This document shows, one piece after another, positions 6,902 to 12,458 of a stretch of 14,266 bases of DNA. The position numbers and the translations under genes were made by a program. Under the pieces are notes generated by a model that saw only the letters and a list, made by a program, of their open reading frames with translations, had not been told where the DNA came from and searched no databases. The stretch comes from Candidatus Poseidoniaceae archaeon (GTDB lineage: Archaea > Thermoplasmatota > Poseidoniia > Poseidoniales > Poseidoniaceae). How positions within the stretch are numbered: the stretch's first letter is position 1; each line of letters opens with the position of its first letter. The DNA lies in NCBI GenBank assembly GCA_029250345.1, contig JAQXFL010000167.1, forward strand, positions 1 to 14,266. The letters run 5' to 3'.

Positions 6902-7921
6902 TCACTCAAACCGTAGTAGGACTTTGCCAATGTTTTTTCCATCGTGGAGATACTGATGAGCCTTTGCTACGTCTTCGACATCAAAGATGGAATCAATAAC
7001 TGGGTTGAGCGCCCCAGTGAGGACCCCCTCCATGATTCGCTCTAATTGTTTCAACATGACCGCTTCATTCTTCCAAGTCCCCATATGGATTCCAAACACT
7101 CCTCTGTTCCTTGTCATGAGTCTGAGCGGGTCAAAGGCAGGGGTTTTTCTCCATGCTAAAAACGAACGAAGCATTGAACGTTTTGAGGTTGGTGCAACAG
7201 CCGACATGCCGTATGTGTAGAGGCGGCCGCCTTCTTTTAGAACCGAAAGAGAACGGGTAAGGTTGTCACCTCCGATAGGGTCAAGAATATGGTCAACACC
7301 TTGATTGTCGGTTTCTTTTTTTATGATTGATACGAAATCTTGGTTGTGTCGGTCGATGGCTCTACCACCGTAGGATTCGATAATCTCTGATTTTGAACCT
7401 GAAGCAGTTGCCCACACCTTACTCACTCCAGCCCACTGGCACAATTGCAACGCTGCGGTTCCAACCCCGCCTGCACCTCCGTGGATGAGGACGGATTCGT
7501 TTTCATCAAGATGACCAAGGTGATGCAACATATGGTGTGCTGTGAGGTACGTTACCGGCATTGCTGCTGCTGCCTCTAAAGAAATCTTTTCTGGCAATGG
7601 TAAGACCCGTTGGGCATCAACCACGACATGACTTGACTGTCCACCCGTGGACATCGCTGCTACAACTCTCTGGCCGATGGTAAACTGTGAATCATCGTCG
7701 CCCAAAGCATCGATGACTCCACTGACCTCGTATCCCGGTGTGAATGGATAGGGTGGGCGCGGTTGGTAGAAGCCGAGTCGCATCAGTAGGTCTGCGAAGT
7801 TGATTCCAGCAAAGGCCACTTTCACGCGTACTTGGCCTTGTTTTGGTTCTGGCATCGGCATTTCAGTTACTCGAATGGTGCTTGGCGAACCTGCCTTGGT
7901 GAACTCAACTCTACGAGCCAT
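6902..7921 (-). CDS. Zinc-independent MDR oxidoreductase, VAT-1/quinone oxidoreductase-like
   Basis: Probably an NAD(P)H-dependent reductase of the medium-chain dehydrogenase/reductase superfamily acting on quinones or enones; the substrate cannot be read from sequence. The 339 residues match the family length. The GroES-like domain (about 1-120) includes FAGINFADLLMRLGFYQ (37-53) and PFTPGYEVSGVI (59-70) and lacks the zinc-ligand Cys/His set of alcohol dehydrogenases. The Rossmann domain includes HGGAGGVGTAALQL (147-160). VDHILDPIGGDNL and the late GIHMG segment fit VAT-1-like members. It lies 24 bases downstream of the Nudix-MBL gene and 43 bases upstream of NFACT on the same strand, so all three may share a transcript. 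No clear Shine-Dalgarno precedes the ATG. Confidence 0.9.
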   Translation of the reverse strand: MARRVEFTKAGSPSTIRVTEMPMPEPKQGQVRVKVAFAGINFADLLMRLGFYQPRPPYPFTPGYEVSGVIDALGDDDSQFTIGQRVVAAMSTGGQSSHVVVDAQRVLPLPEKISLEAAAAMPVTYLTAHHMLHHLGHLDENESVLIHGGAGGVGTAALQLCQWAGVSKVWATASGSKSEIIESYGGRAIDRHNQDFVSIIKKETDNQGVDHILDPIGGDNLTRSLSVLKEGGRLYTYGMSAVAPTSKRSMLRSFLAWRKTPAFDPLRLMTRNRGVFGIHMGTWKNEAVMLKQLERIMEGVLTGALNPVIDSIFDVEDVAKAHQYLHDGKNIGKVLLRFE

Positions 7922-7945
7922 GTGATAGCGTCGTGCTGCAGGTGT

Positions 7946-9463
7946 TCAAACTTTGGTCTCTACAATGGACCACTGCGAGGATTTCTCGGACAGTATGCCG
8001 GCCCGTTGGTGCGAAAGCAAATGCGAAAGCGTTTGATCCATCGCTAATCCGGGATGTGCGTTTGGTGTGTCGGCGTATGCGTTTTGAGCTATCTCAGAAA
8101 GGGTTTGTAGTCCTGATTCCACGGCATCATAAACAGCTTGATGTCGAGCCATTCTGTGGCGTATGTAATGGTCGAATTTCTGTTTAGGTAACGCGATTAC
8201 GGGGCCGTGACTCGGGAACAGGAGATGGGGATCCAGTCTTTTGAGCCGTTCGAGTTGCTCAAGATACACATTCATGTCTCCAGTGTGGGGTGGAATCAAT
8301 ATTGTTCCAATTCCCGCAACCATGTCTCCAGCAATTAATCCTGCTTGACTGAGGAGACAAATGTGGCCGGGGTGATGTCCTGGTGTGATGAGAACCTCCC
8401 ATGATTGGTTTCCGAGTTCAAGTATCTCTCCATCATTCAAAATCCGGTCACATTTGACCGTTTGAGCGGTATATTCACTTCCCCAAATGGGGACATCAAA
8501 TGCTTCTCTCAGTAATCCTATGTCGCCTACATGGTCGCCATGCGAATGAGTGAACATCATTGCAATGAGTTCACCTTTGTGTCTGTCGACTGCCTGTGCC
8601 ATTTCTTCCATACCTTCTCGTAAATGTGAGGCAGGGTCGACGAGTATGAATTGGCCCTCGGGGTCCCCAACAAGGTAACAGTTGGTATGGTCGGCAGGAG
8701 GTAAAGTGGCTGTCTTCACAGGTACGACTTCGACCCCGTATGCAAACAGAATTGATTGACGAGCGGGTAACCGTTCGCTGATGTCGCGAGCGGCAAGTTC
8801 CATGTCACGGTTTTTTCGAACGAGAGTTCGTTCAATCTCCATCAGTAAAGTGACGACTGGAGGGGCGACCTTGATTTCGTAGTTCGCCCATCTTTTCAGA
8901 ATCTCGACGGGTGTCGCCCACATTATTTCAGTAAACTCTGTTTGCGGCTCAAGATCAATCTCAGGTACATTTTCAATCGCACCTGCGTGAACATGCATGA
9001 ACGCATTGTCAAATTGAATTGGACCAAAAGGCGGTGTGATTCTGTGGCTTAGGACTCGAATTGCCGAGGTGTCATAGGGGAATTTTCCTTCGAGGGCGAG
9101 AGGTAGATATCTGCTCTTATCTGCGATGATTTCTTTCCGTGCTTCGAGAGGCAATTGAACGAGGCCTTGATTAGAGGGTGCTATTCCCAATTCTTCACTC
9201 ATTTCACGGAGAATACAAGCAACGGCTTTCGATTCGTCGATGTCGAAACCCTCCAATTGTTCTACAGCAGCAATGTCTACTCGAGACAATCCTCCGCCGG
9301 GGAATGCCCAGTATCCGGGGAAGGCAACCATTGTTTCGGAGCGAAGTCCGAGAAGAACTTCGACACCATTTGGCCCGTCGCGGGTCATCGTCATCGTAGC
9401 CGTTGGACGTGGTGCTCTACGTTCAACATCTCCGAAGGATACGCCTTGAGGTACTTCACTCAT
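7946..9463 (-). CDS. Nudix hydrolase (NUDT19/RP2-like) fused to a LACTB2-like metallo-beta-lactamase-fold hydrolase
   Basis: Two hydrolases share one 505-residue chain. Residues about 20-212 are Nudix: AFPGGGLS (53-60), then about 18 extra residues, then REMSEELGI (86-94), which keeps the metal-binding REuxEExGu half of the Nudix box. FDNAFMHV (151-158) and a trailing APPVVTLL resemble the NUDT19/RP2 group, some members of which cleave CoA. Residues about 240-425 are an MBL fold: THSHGDH (305-311, metal ligands His306, His308, Asp310, His311), TPGHHPGH (360-367), GD with Asp380, SHG with His419. Residues about 430-505 resemble the small helical C-terminal domain of LACTB2, a ribonuclease in animals. 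Both active sites look intact, so the protein may be bifunctional; the substrate is unknown. It heads the minus-strand series leading to the MDR and NFACT genes. The intergenic region upstream holds an inverted repeat. Confidence 0.88.
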   Translation of the reverse strand: MSEVPQGVSFGDVERRAPRPTATMTMTRDGPNGVEVLLGLRSETMVAFPGYWAFPGGGLSRVDIAAVEQLEGFDIDESKAVACILREMSEELGIAPSNQGLVQLPLEARKEIIADKSRYLPLALEGKFPYDTSAIRVLSHRITPPFGPIQFDNAFMHVHAGAIENVPEIDLEPQTEFTEIMWATPVEILKRWANYEIKVAPPVVTLLMEIERTLVRKNRDMELAARDISERLPARQSILFAYGVEVVPVKTATLPPADHTNCYLVGDPEGQFILVDPASHLREGMEEMAQAVDRHKGELIAMMFTHSHGDHVGDIGLLREAFDVPIWGSEYTAQTVKCDRILNDGEILELGNQSWEVLITPGHHPGHICLLSQAGLIAGDMVAGIGTILIPPHTGDMNVYLEQLERLKRLDPHLLFPSHGPVIALPKQKFDHYIRHRMARHQAVYDAVESGLQTLSEIAQNAYADTPNAHPGLAMDQTLSHLLSHQRAGILSEKSSQWSIVETKV

Positions 9464-9487
9464 GCAATTCGCTCTACTCCATTGGCT

Positions 9488-9509
9488 TCAAGTCTTTGTT
9501 TCGACTTGA
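9488..9509. promoter_or_regulatory. Perfect 7-bp inverted repeat in the Nudix-MBL / small-ORF divergent region
   Basis: Arms TCAAGTC (9488-9494) and GACTTGA (9503-9509) are exact reverse complements with an 8-base spacer, in the 90-base gap between the divergent Nudix-MBL start (9463) and small-protein start (9554). On the minus strand a TATA-like CATTATCATC lies directly upstream (about 9508-9517), so a protein bound at the repeat would sit at the presumed start region of the Nudix-MBL transcript. An operator role is inferred. Confidence 0.45.
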
Positions 9510-9553
9510 TGATAATGCGTGAATCTCATGTAGGTCCAACGGCTGCGTAAGAC

Positions 9554-9748
9554 ATGGCAGCACAGTCTATGGAAGAGGAGTTGCAAGAACTTGCGGCACT
9601 CGTGCGTGAAGCAGAGGCTCTTGGCATCGACCCGTGGCCGCCTGAGAAGAATGAACGACCATGGGCTCGATGGGCTTTGGGTTCTTTCATGATTGTTCTC
9701 ATGCTGAGCGCTGTATCGAAGGTTCTTTTTCGATTCGTTACCATTTAG
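9554..9748 (+). CDS. Small single-pass membrane protein, unknown function
   Basis: A 64-residue frame beginning MAAQSMEEELQELAALVREA. The first 24 residues form an acidic amphipathic helix, followed by a Pro/Trp-rich turn (DPWPPEKNERPW) and one hydrophobic segment, about residues 41-62 (WALGSFMIVLMLSAVSKVLF). This organised profile favours a real gene over the overlapping minus-strand frames. I do not recognise a family. A second ATG at 9569 (MEEELQ) could be the start; no Shine-Dalgarno is evident at either. It is divergent from the Nudix-MBL gene and lies 101 bases upstream of tRNA-Gln on the same strand. Confidence 0.6.
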   Translation: MAAQSMEEELQELAALVREAEALGIDPWPPEKNERPWARWALGSFMIVLMLSAVSKVLFRFVTI

Positions 9749-9790
9749 GGTCGACGAGATTTCCTTTGATAGACTGTTCTTGCTCCTCCG

Positions 9791-9796
9791 TTTTTT
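9791..9796 (+). terminator. Possible T-tract terminator after the small membrane protein gene
   Basis: Six consecutive T residues lie 43 bases after the stop codon, in the 101-base gap before tRNA-Gln, which otherwise holds nothing I recognise. Archaeal polymerase can terminate at such tracts. No strong hairpin is attached. Confidence 0.25.
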
Positions 9797-9849
9797 AGAG
9801 TTCTCAGCACCGCTCAATTGAAGAAGGAATGGTTCTTGGCACAGACGAA

Positions 9850-9926
9850 CAGTCCCTTAGTGTAGCGGTCCATCATGGAGGATTCTGGTTCCTCCGACCT
9901 CGGTTCAAATCCGAGAGGGACTACCA
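9850..9926 (+). tRNA. tRNA-Gln (anticodon CTG), CCA encoded, T-stem mismatch
   Basis: The cloverleaf is AGTCCCT/AGGGACT (A1-U72), T8 A9, D-stem GTGT/TCAT with a 9-base loop containing GG, anticodon stem GAGGA/TCCTC with loop TTCTGGT (anticodon CTG at 9884-9886), variable CGACC, T-loop TTCAAAT, discriminator A 9923 and encoded CCA 9924-9926. A1-U72 and an enlarged D-loop suit archaeal tRNA-Gln made through Glu-tRNA-Gln amidation by GatDE. The weak 13-22 U-U pair of the D-stem also occurs in archaeal tRNA-Glu. The T-stem pairs TCCGG with CCGAG, leaving C50 opposite A64 and a U49-G65 wobble. This could be tolerated, indicate degeneration, or be a sequence error. Confidence 0.88.
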
Positions 9927-9940
9927 CCGCATCAAAGAAT

Positions 9941-9961
9941 CAAAGGTTTTGAAACACTTTG
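9941..9961. promoter_or_regulatory. Imperfect palindrome upstream of the glutaredoxin gene
   Basis: CAAAG (9941-9945) and CTTTG (9957-9961) flank GTTT and AAAC around a short centre, so 16 of 21 positions match the reverse complement. It ends 15 bases before the glutaredoxin ATG and follows tRNA-Gln by 14 bases. It may mark tRNA 3' processing or termination, or a binding site. The call is weak. A tandem ATCAAAG pair overlaps its left side (9931-9945). Confidence 0.25.
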
Positions 9962-9976
9962 TGATTACCGAGATTC

Positions 9977-10297
9977 ATGGCCAAGGTCGAATTGTATACG
10001 AATAAAGGCTGTGGGGCATGCGTGAATGCCAAACGGTTACTCGATTCGAAGGGTGTCGCATACGAGGAAATCCGTCTCGGCTCTTCAAGGCGTGCTGACT
10101 CAGAATTTCGTATTCGTACCAACGGAAGTAAAACGATTCCACAAATTTTCATTGACGATGAGTGGATTGGGGGATTTGAAGAGCTTCTTAAGTTTGACAA
10201 TGCAAATGAACTCGATTGGCGTTTAGGCTTGAGTGAGCGCCCAAATGTATCGCTGTTCACCCGCATCATGCGCCGATTGACGGGCAGAATCTACTGA
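9977..10297 (+). CDS. Glutaredoxin-like thiol oxidoreductase with CGAC active site
   Basis: Glutaredoxins reduce disulfides or exchange thiols through a thioredoxin fold in the cytoplasm. The 106-residue product has KVELYTNKGCGACVNAKRLL with a Cys12-Gly-Ala-Cys15 redox pair, in place of the usual CPYC or CGFS. It also has the cis-proline motif TIPQIF (53-58) and GGFEEL (65-70) at the thiol-binding site. The core ends near residue 85. A basic amphipathic tail follows (NVSLFTRIMRRLTGRIY), longer than in minimal glutaredoxins, and could contact membrane or nucleic acid. The ATG at 9977 lies 50 bases past tRNA-Gln with no Shine-Dalgarno. The gene converges with the DUF2135-like protein gene, its stop 7 bases away. 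Confidence 0.92.
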   Translation: MAKVELYTNKGCGACVNAKRLLDSKGVAYEEIRLGSSRRADSEFRIRTNGSKTIPQIFIDDEWIGGFEELLKFDNANELDWRLGLSERPNVSLFTRIMRRLTGRIY

Positions 10298-10298
10298 G

Positions 10299-10319
10299 TT
10301 GAAATCACGCCTCTTTCAA
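10299..10319. terminator. Weak inverted repeat between convergent glutaredoxin and DUF2135-like genes
   Basis: TTGAAA (10299-10304) and TTTCAA (10314-10319) are exact reverse complements with a 9-base spacer, covering the gap between the two convergent stop codons. It may act as a shared termination element, but the 6-bp stem is AT-rich and no long T-run follows on either strand. Confidence 0.3.
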
Positions 10320-11378
10320 GGTAAAACTGGTCACCATCTGCATGGCTTGACCGTGAGTGATTTGACCCGAATAGTCCCGAACTACGCCGTGAATAGTGAC
10401 TCTTGCTCTAAACAGACACGTGTCGGTCGTATCCTCTTTGATGTGGTGCTTGTAAAAATGCACACCGACCTTGTATTTTCCAATCGGTGCATCTTCAATC
10501 CAAACTACGTTTTCAACAGCGTTCTTACTTGTCGGTCGAACATTCATGTCTACGTCGAGTTCTCCACCGCATTCACTTGTCTTGTTATTGAAATAAATTC
10601 GTTCACCGGATGGACAGAAAATGTGTAAATCCAAATCATTGAAATCGTCCCAAGCAAGTGAGACCTGAACCTCTCCGGTCTTTCCACCTTCACGCTCAAG
10701 CCGTTCTTCGATATCGTCGTTGATTGTAGAAGCCGAATCCAAGACTTTGATTCCACTGCCAATTTCTTCGGCTTCTACCAACGCGGCATGTTGGTTCAAG
10801 GGCTCTTCATTCTCTTCAATCCAAGAGGTTCGAAGTTCGATTGTTGAGTCCGTGAATTCGCCATCGTGATCTTCGTTTTCTGCTTTCTCCACATTCTTTT
10901 CTACCGTTTTGATGTTTGTTGCTTGATGTTCAAACAGATCTTCGACCAAAAGTCGCAACGACATCAGATTTTCGTCACGTTGTTGATCTCTTTCGTCGTA
11001 TTCTTTTCGTTCTTGTTTTGATAGTTCGTCGATTTGGCGACTTGAATCAACCAACTCGGTGACGGAGCTTTTTTCATCGGCTGCTGGGAGAGAAGTGAGT
11101 TCTTCAGAAGATGCTGTGTTCAAATCCTCTGCCGATACGCTATCGCCGGTCTGTTGACTCTCAATGAATATCTCAGTTGATTGTTCTTCTTGAGCGTCTA
11201 CAATCGCTTCACCTTTCGAGTTGATGCGTCGCGGTGAAAGAGATTCTTTCGGTGCGTGTTTTTCCCTTCGAGCCGCAGCACTGAGTAACTTGTTCTTCTT
11301 TCTTCGAGAGTGGATGATGTAGTAACACACGCCACCAACAACAGCAACTGTCACCAATATTGGAACAATTGCCATCAT
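10305..11378 (-). CDS. Single-pass membrane protein with acidic linker and DUF2135/YfaP-like C-terminal domain
   Basis: The 357-residue product begins with one hydrophobic segment, residues about 3-22 (IVPILVTVAVVGGVCYYII), followed by HSRRKKNK. The positive-inside rule therefore places the long C-terminal part in the cytoplasm. Residues about 30-230 are acidic and Ser/Glu-rich, with a likely coiled coil near 112-170. Residues about 235-340 (GEVQVSLAWDDFNDLDLHIF, NNKTSECGGELDVDMN, APIGKYKVGVHFYKHH) match the beta-rich DUF2135/YfaP type, whose role is not known to me. It lies 24 bases downstream of korB in the same direction. GGTGA sits one base before Met1 and four before Met2 (11375), so Met2 may be the true start. 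Its link to 2-oxoacid oxidation is unclear. Confidence 0.85.
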   Translation of the reverse strand: MMAIVPILVTVAVVGGVCYYIIHSRRKKNKLLSAAARREKHAPKESLSPRRINSKGEAIVDAQEEQSTEIFIESQQTGDSVSAEDLNTASSEELTSLPAADEKSSVTELVDSSRQIDELSKQERKEYDERDQQRDENLMSLRLLVEDLFEHQATNIKTVEKNVEKAENEDHDGEFTDSTIELRTSWIEENEEPLNQHAALVEAEEIGSGIKVLDSASTINDDIEERLEREGGKTGEVQVSLAWDDFNDLDLHIFCPSGERIYFNNKTSECGGELDVDMNVRPTSKNAVENVVWIEDAPIGKYKVGVHFYKHHIKEDTTDTCLFRARVTIHGVVRDYSGQITHGQAMQMVTSFTLKEA

Positions 11379-11379
11379 C

Positions 11380-11384
11380 TCACC
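11380..11384 (-). promoter_or_regulatory. Shine-Dalgarno site for the DUF2135-like protein gene
   Basis: On the minus strand GGTGA lies between the korB stem-loop and the paired ATGs at 11378 and 11375. The spacing is one base to the first ATG and four to the second, which favours the second as start. Confidence 0.5.
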
Positions 11385-11388
11385 TTAA

Positions 11389-11416
11389 CACTTCACAAGA
11401 AATCAACTGTGAAGTG
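11389..11416 (-). other. Stem-loop at the korB / DUF2135-like gene junction
   Basis: CACTTCACA (minus 11416-11408) and TGTGAAGTG (minus 11397-11389) form a perfect 9-bp stem with a 10-base loop. The korB TGA (11405-11403) lies in the loop, and the downstream Shine-Dalgarno begins four bases past the stem. The structure could attenuate, mark an mRNA cut site or stabilise the korAB 3' end. No T-run follows at once. The pairing is direct observation; the role is inferred. Confidence 0.6.
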
Positions 11417-12458
11417 CTGCGTTGATTTTATCGAGAGTTTCTCTGCTAGGACGAAGGTCCTCATTTGGGACATCGACCAGAGGGGTGTCTACGATGCCCA
11501 TGTCTTCGGCCAGTGAAGGTTTGGTGTTGTCAAAATACAACAACCCAGTAACGTGCTTTTGATTCGACTCAGCTTCGTGAAGTGCTGTAAGTGCAGCTAC
11601 TGCGTTTCCTGGGTCGTGCTCGGCTGAGATGGTCTCGAGACGAATTGTTGAACCATCATGCAGTTCGATGTCTCTGAAGTGTCCTTCTGGGACTTCAATT
11701 TCCTCAACCGGATTGAAGTGAGGGATATAATCAGCCATGTGGAGTGTGATTTCATTTTCCTTAACGTATCCATATGAACGCATTGATTCATCGTTGTTGT
11801 TGAAGGTTACACACGGGCTGATGACGTCAATCAGTGCGAAGCCTTTGTGAGACATTGCAGCCTTGAGGAGTGAACCGAGTTGCTTCTTCGAGCCTGAAAA
11901 CGAACGGGCGACGAACGTACACCCCAGATTGATGGCGAGCGCACACAGGTCAATTGGTTGGGTCTTGTTTGGCTCACCTTTCTTTTTCTTCGAACCAATG
12001 TCAGCAGTAGCTGAGTATTGTCCCTTGGTTAGGCCGTAAACACCGTTGTTTTCGACAATGTAGACCATGTCCATGTTTCTTCGGATAGCGTGAATGAGTT
12101 GTCCGATACCAATCGAAGCAGAATCTCCGTCACCGGATACGCCAATATACAACAGATCCTTGTTGATGGCATAAGCGCCTGTTGTGACGGATGGCATACG
12201 ACCGTGAACGGTGTTGAATCCATGCGACTGTCCAAGATAGTACGCTGGTGTTTTCGAGGAGCAACCAATTCCAGACATCTTTGCCACACGGTGCGGTTCA
12301 ATTCCGTTTTCCCAAGCTGCCGAAATAATGACATTGGAAATTTGGTCGTGTCCACAGCCCGGGCACAGCGATGATTTTCCGCCGGTGTAACTGTCCTTCG
12401 GTTCGTTCAAAACATTCAGTTTGATTGCGCGTGCTGGTCGTGCTGGTTTGTCGCTCAA
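11403..12458 (-). CDS. korB: 2-oxoacid:ferredoxin oxidoreductase beta subunit (probably 2-oxoglutarate, KorB)
   Basis: This subunit holds thiamine pyrophosphate and an iron-sulfur cluster in the enzyme that oxidatively decarboxylates 2-oxoacids to acyl-CoA with reduction of ferredoxin. In 351 residues it shows CPGCGH (32-37), Cys66 in GIGCSSK and Cys216 in SPCVTF as likely cluster ligands. The TPP/Mg motif runs from GDGD (109-112) to ENNGVYGLTKGQYSAT (136-151). The length suits the beta subunit of two-subunit Kor enzymes. The start is TTG at 12458, not ATG. It overlaps the korA stop by four bases (TTGA), and GGAGGG lies six bases upstream. The overlap implies translational coupling with korA. 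2-Oxoglutarate is the likely substrate, but pyruvate or broad 2-oxoacid use cannot be excluded. Confidence 0.94.
   Translation of the reverse strand: MSDKPARPARAIKLNVLNEPKDSYTGGKSSLCPGCGHDQISNVIISAAWENGIEPHRVAKMSGIGCSSKTPAYYLGQSHGFNTVHGRMPSVTTGAYAINKDLLYIGVSGDGDSASIGIGQLIHAIRRNMDMVYIVENNGVYGLTKGQYSATADIGSKKKKGEPNKTQPIDLCALAINLGCTFVARSFSGSKKQLGSLLKAAMSHKGFALIDVISPCVTFNNNDESMRSYGYVKENEITLHMADYIPHFNPVEEIEVPEGHFRDIELHDGSTIRLETISAEHDPGNAVAALTALHEAESNQKHVTGLLYFDNTKPSLAEDMGIVDTPLVDVPNEDLRPSRETLDKINAALHS

Noticed and set aside
7946..9463. Two separate genes (Nudix and MBL) with a missed boundary
   Set aside because: One frame is continuous with no internal stop. No internal start is needed, and the linker at about 213-240 is short and helical.
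9488..9817. Minus-strand 109-residue frame over the small membrane protein
   Set aside because: The product has no ordered hydrophobic profile, starts without a signal, and spans the divergent promoter region; the plus-strand frame is more protein-like.
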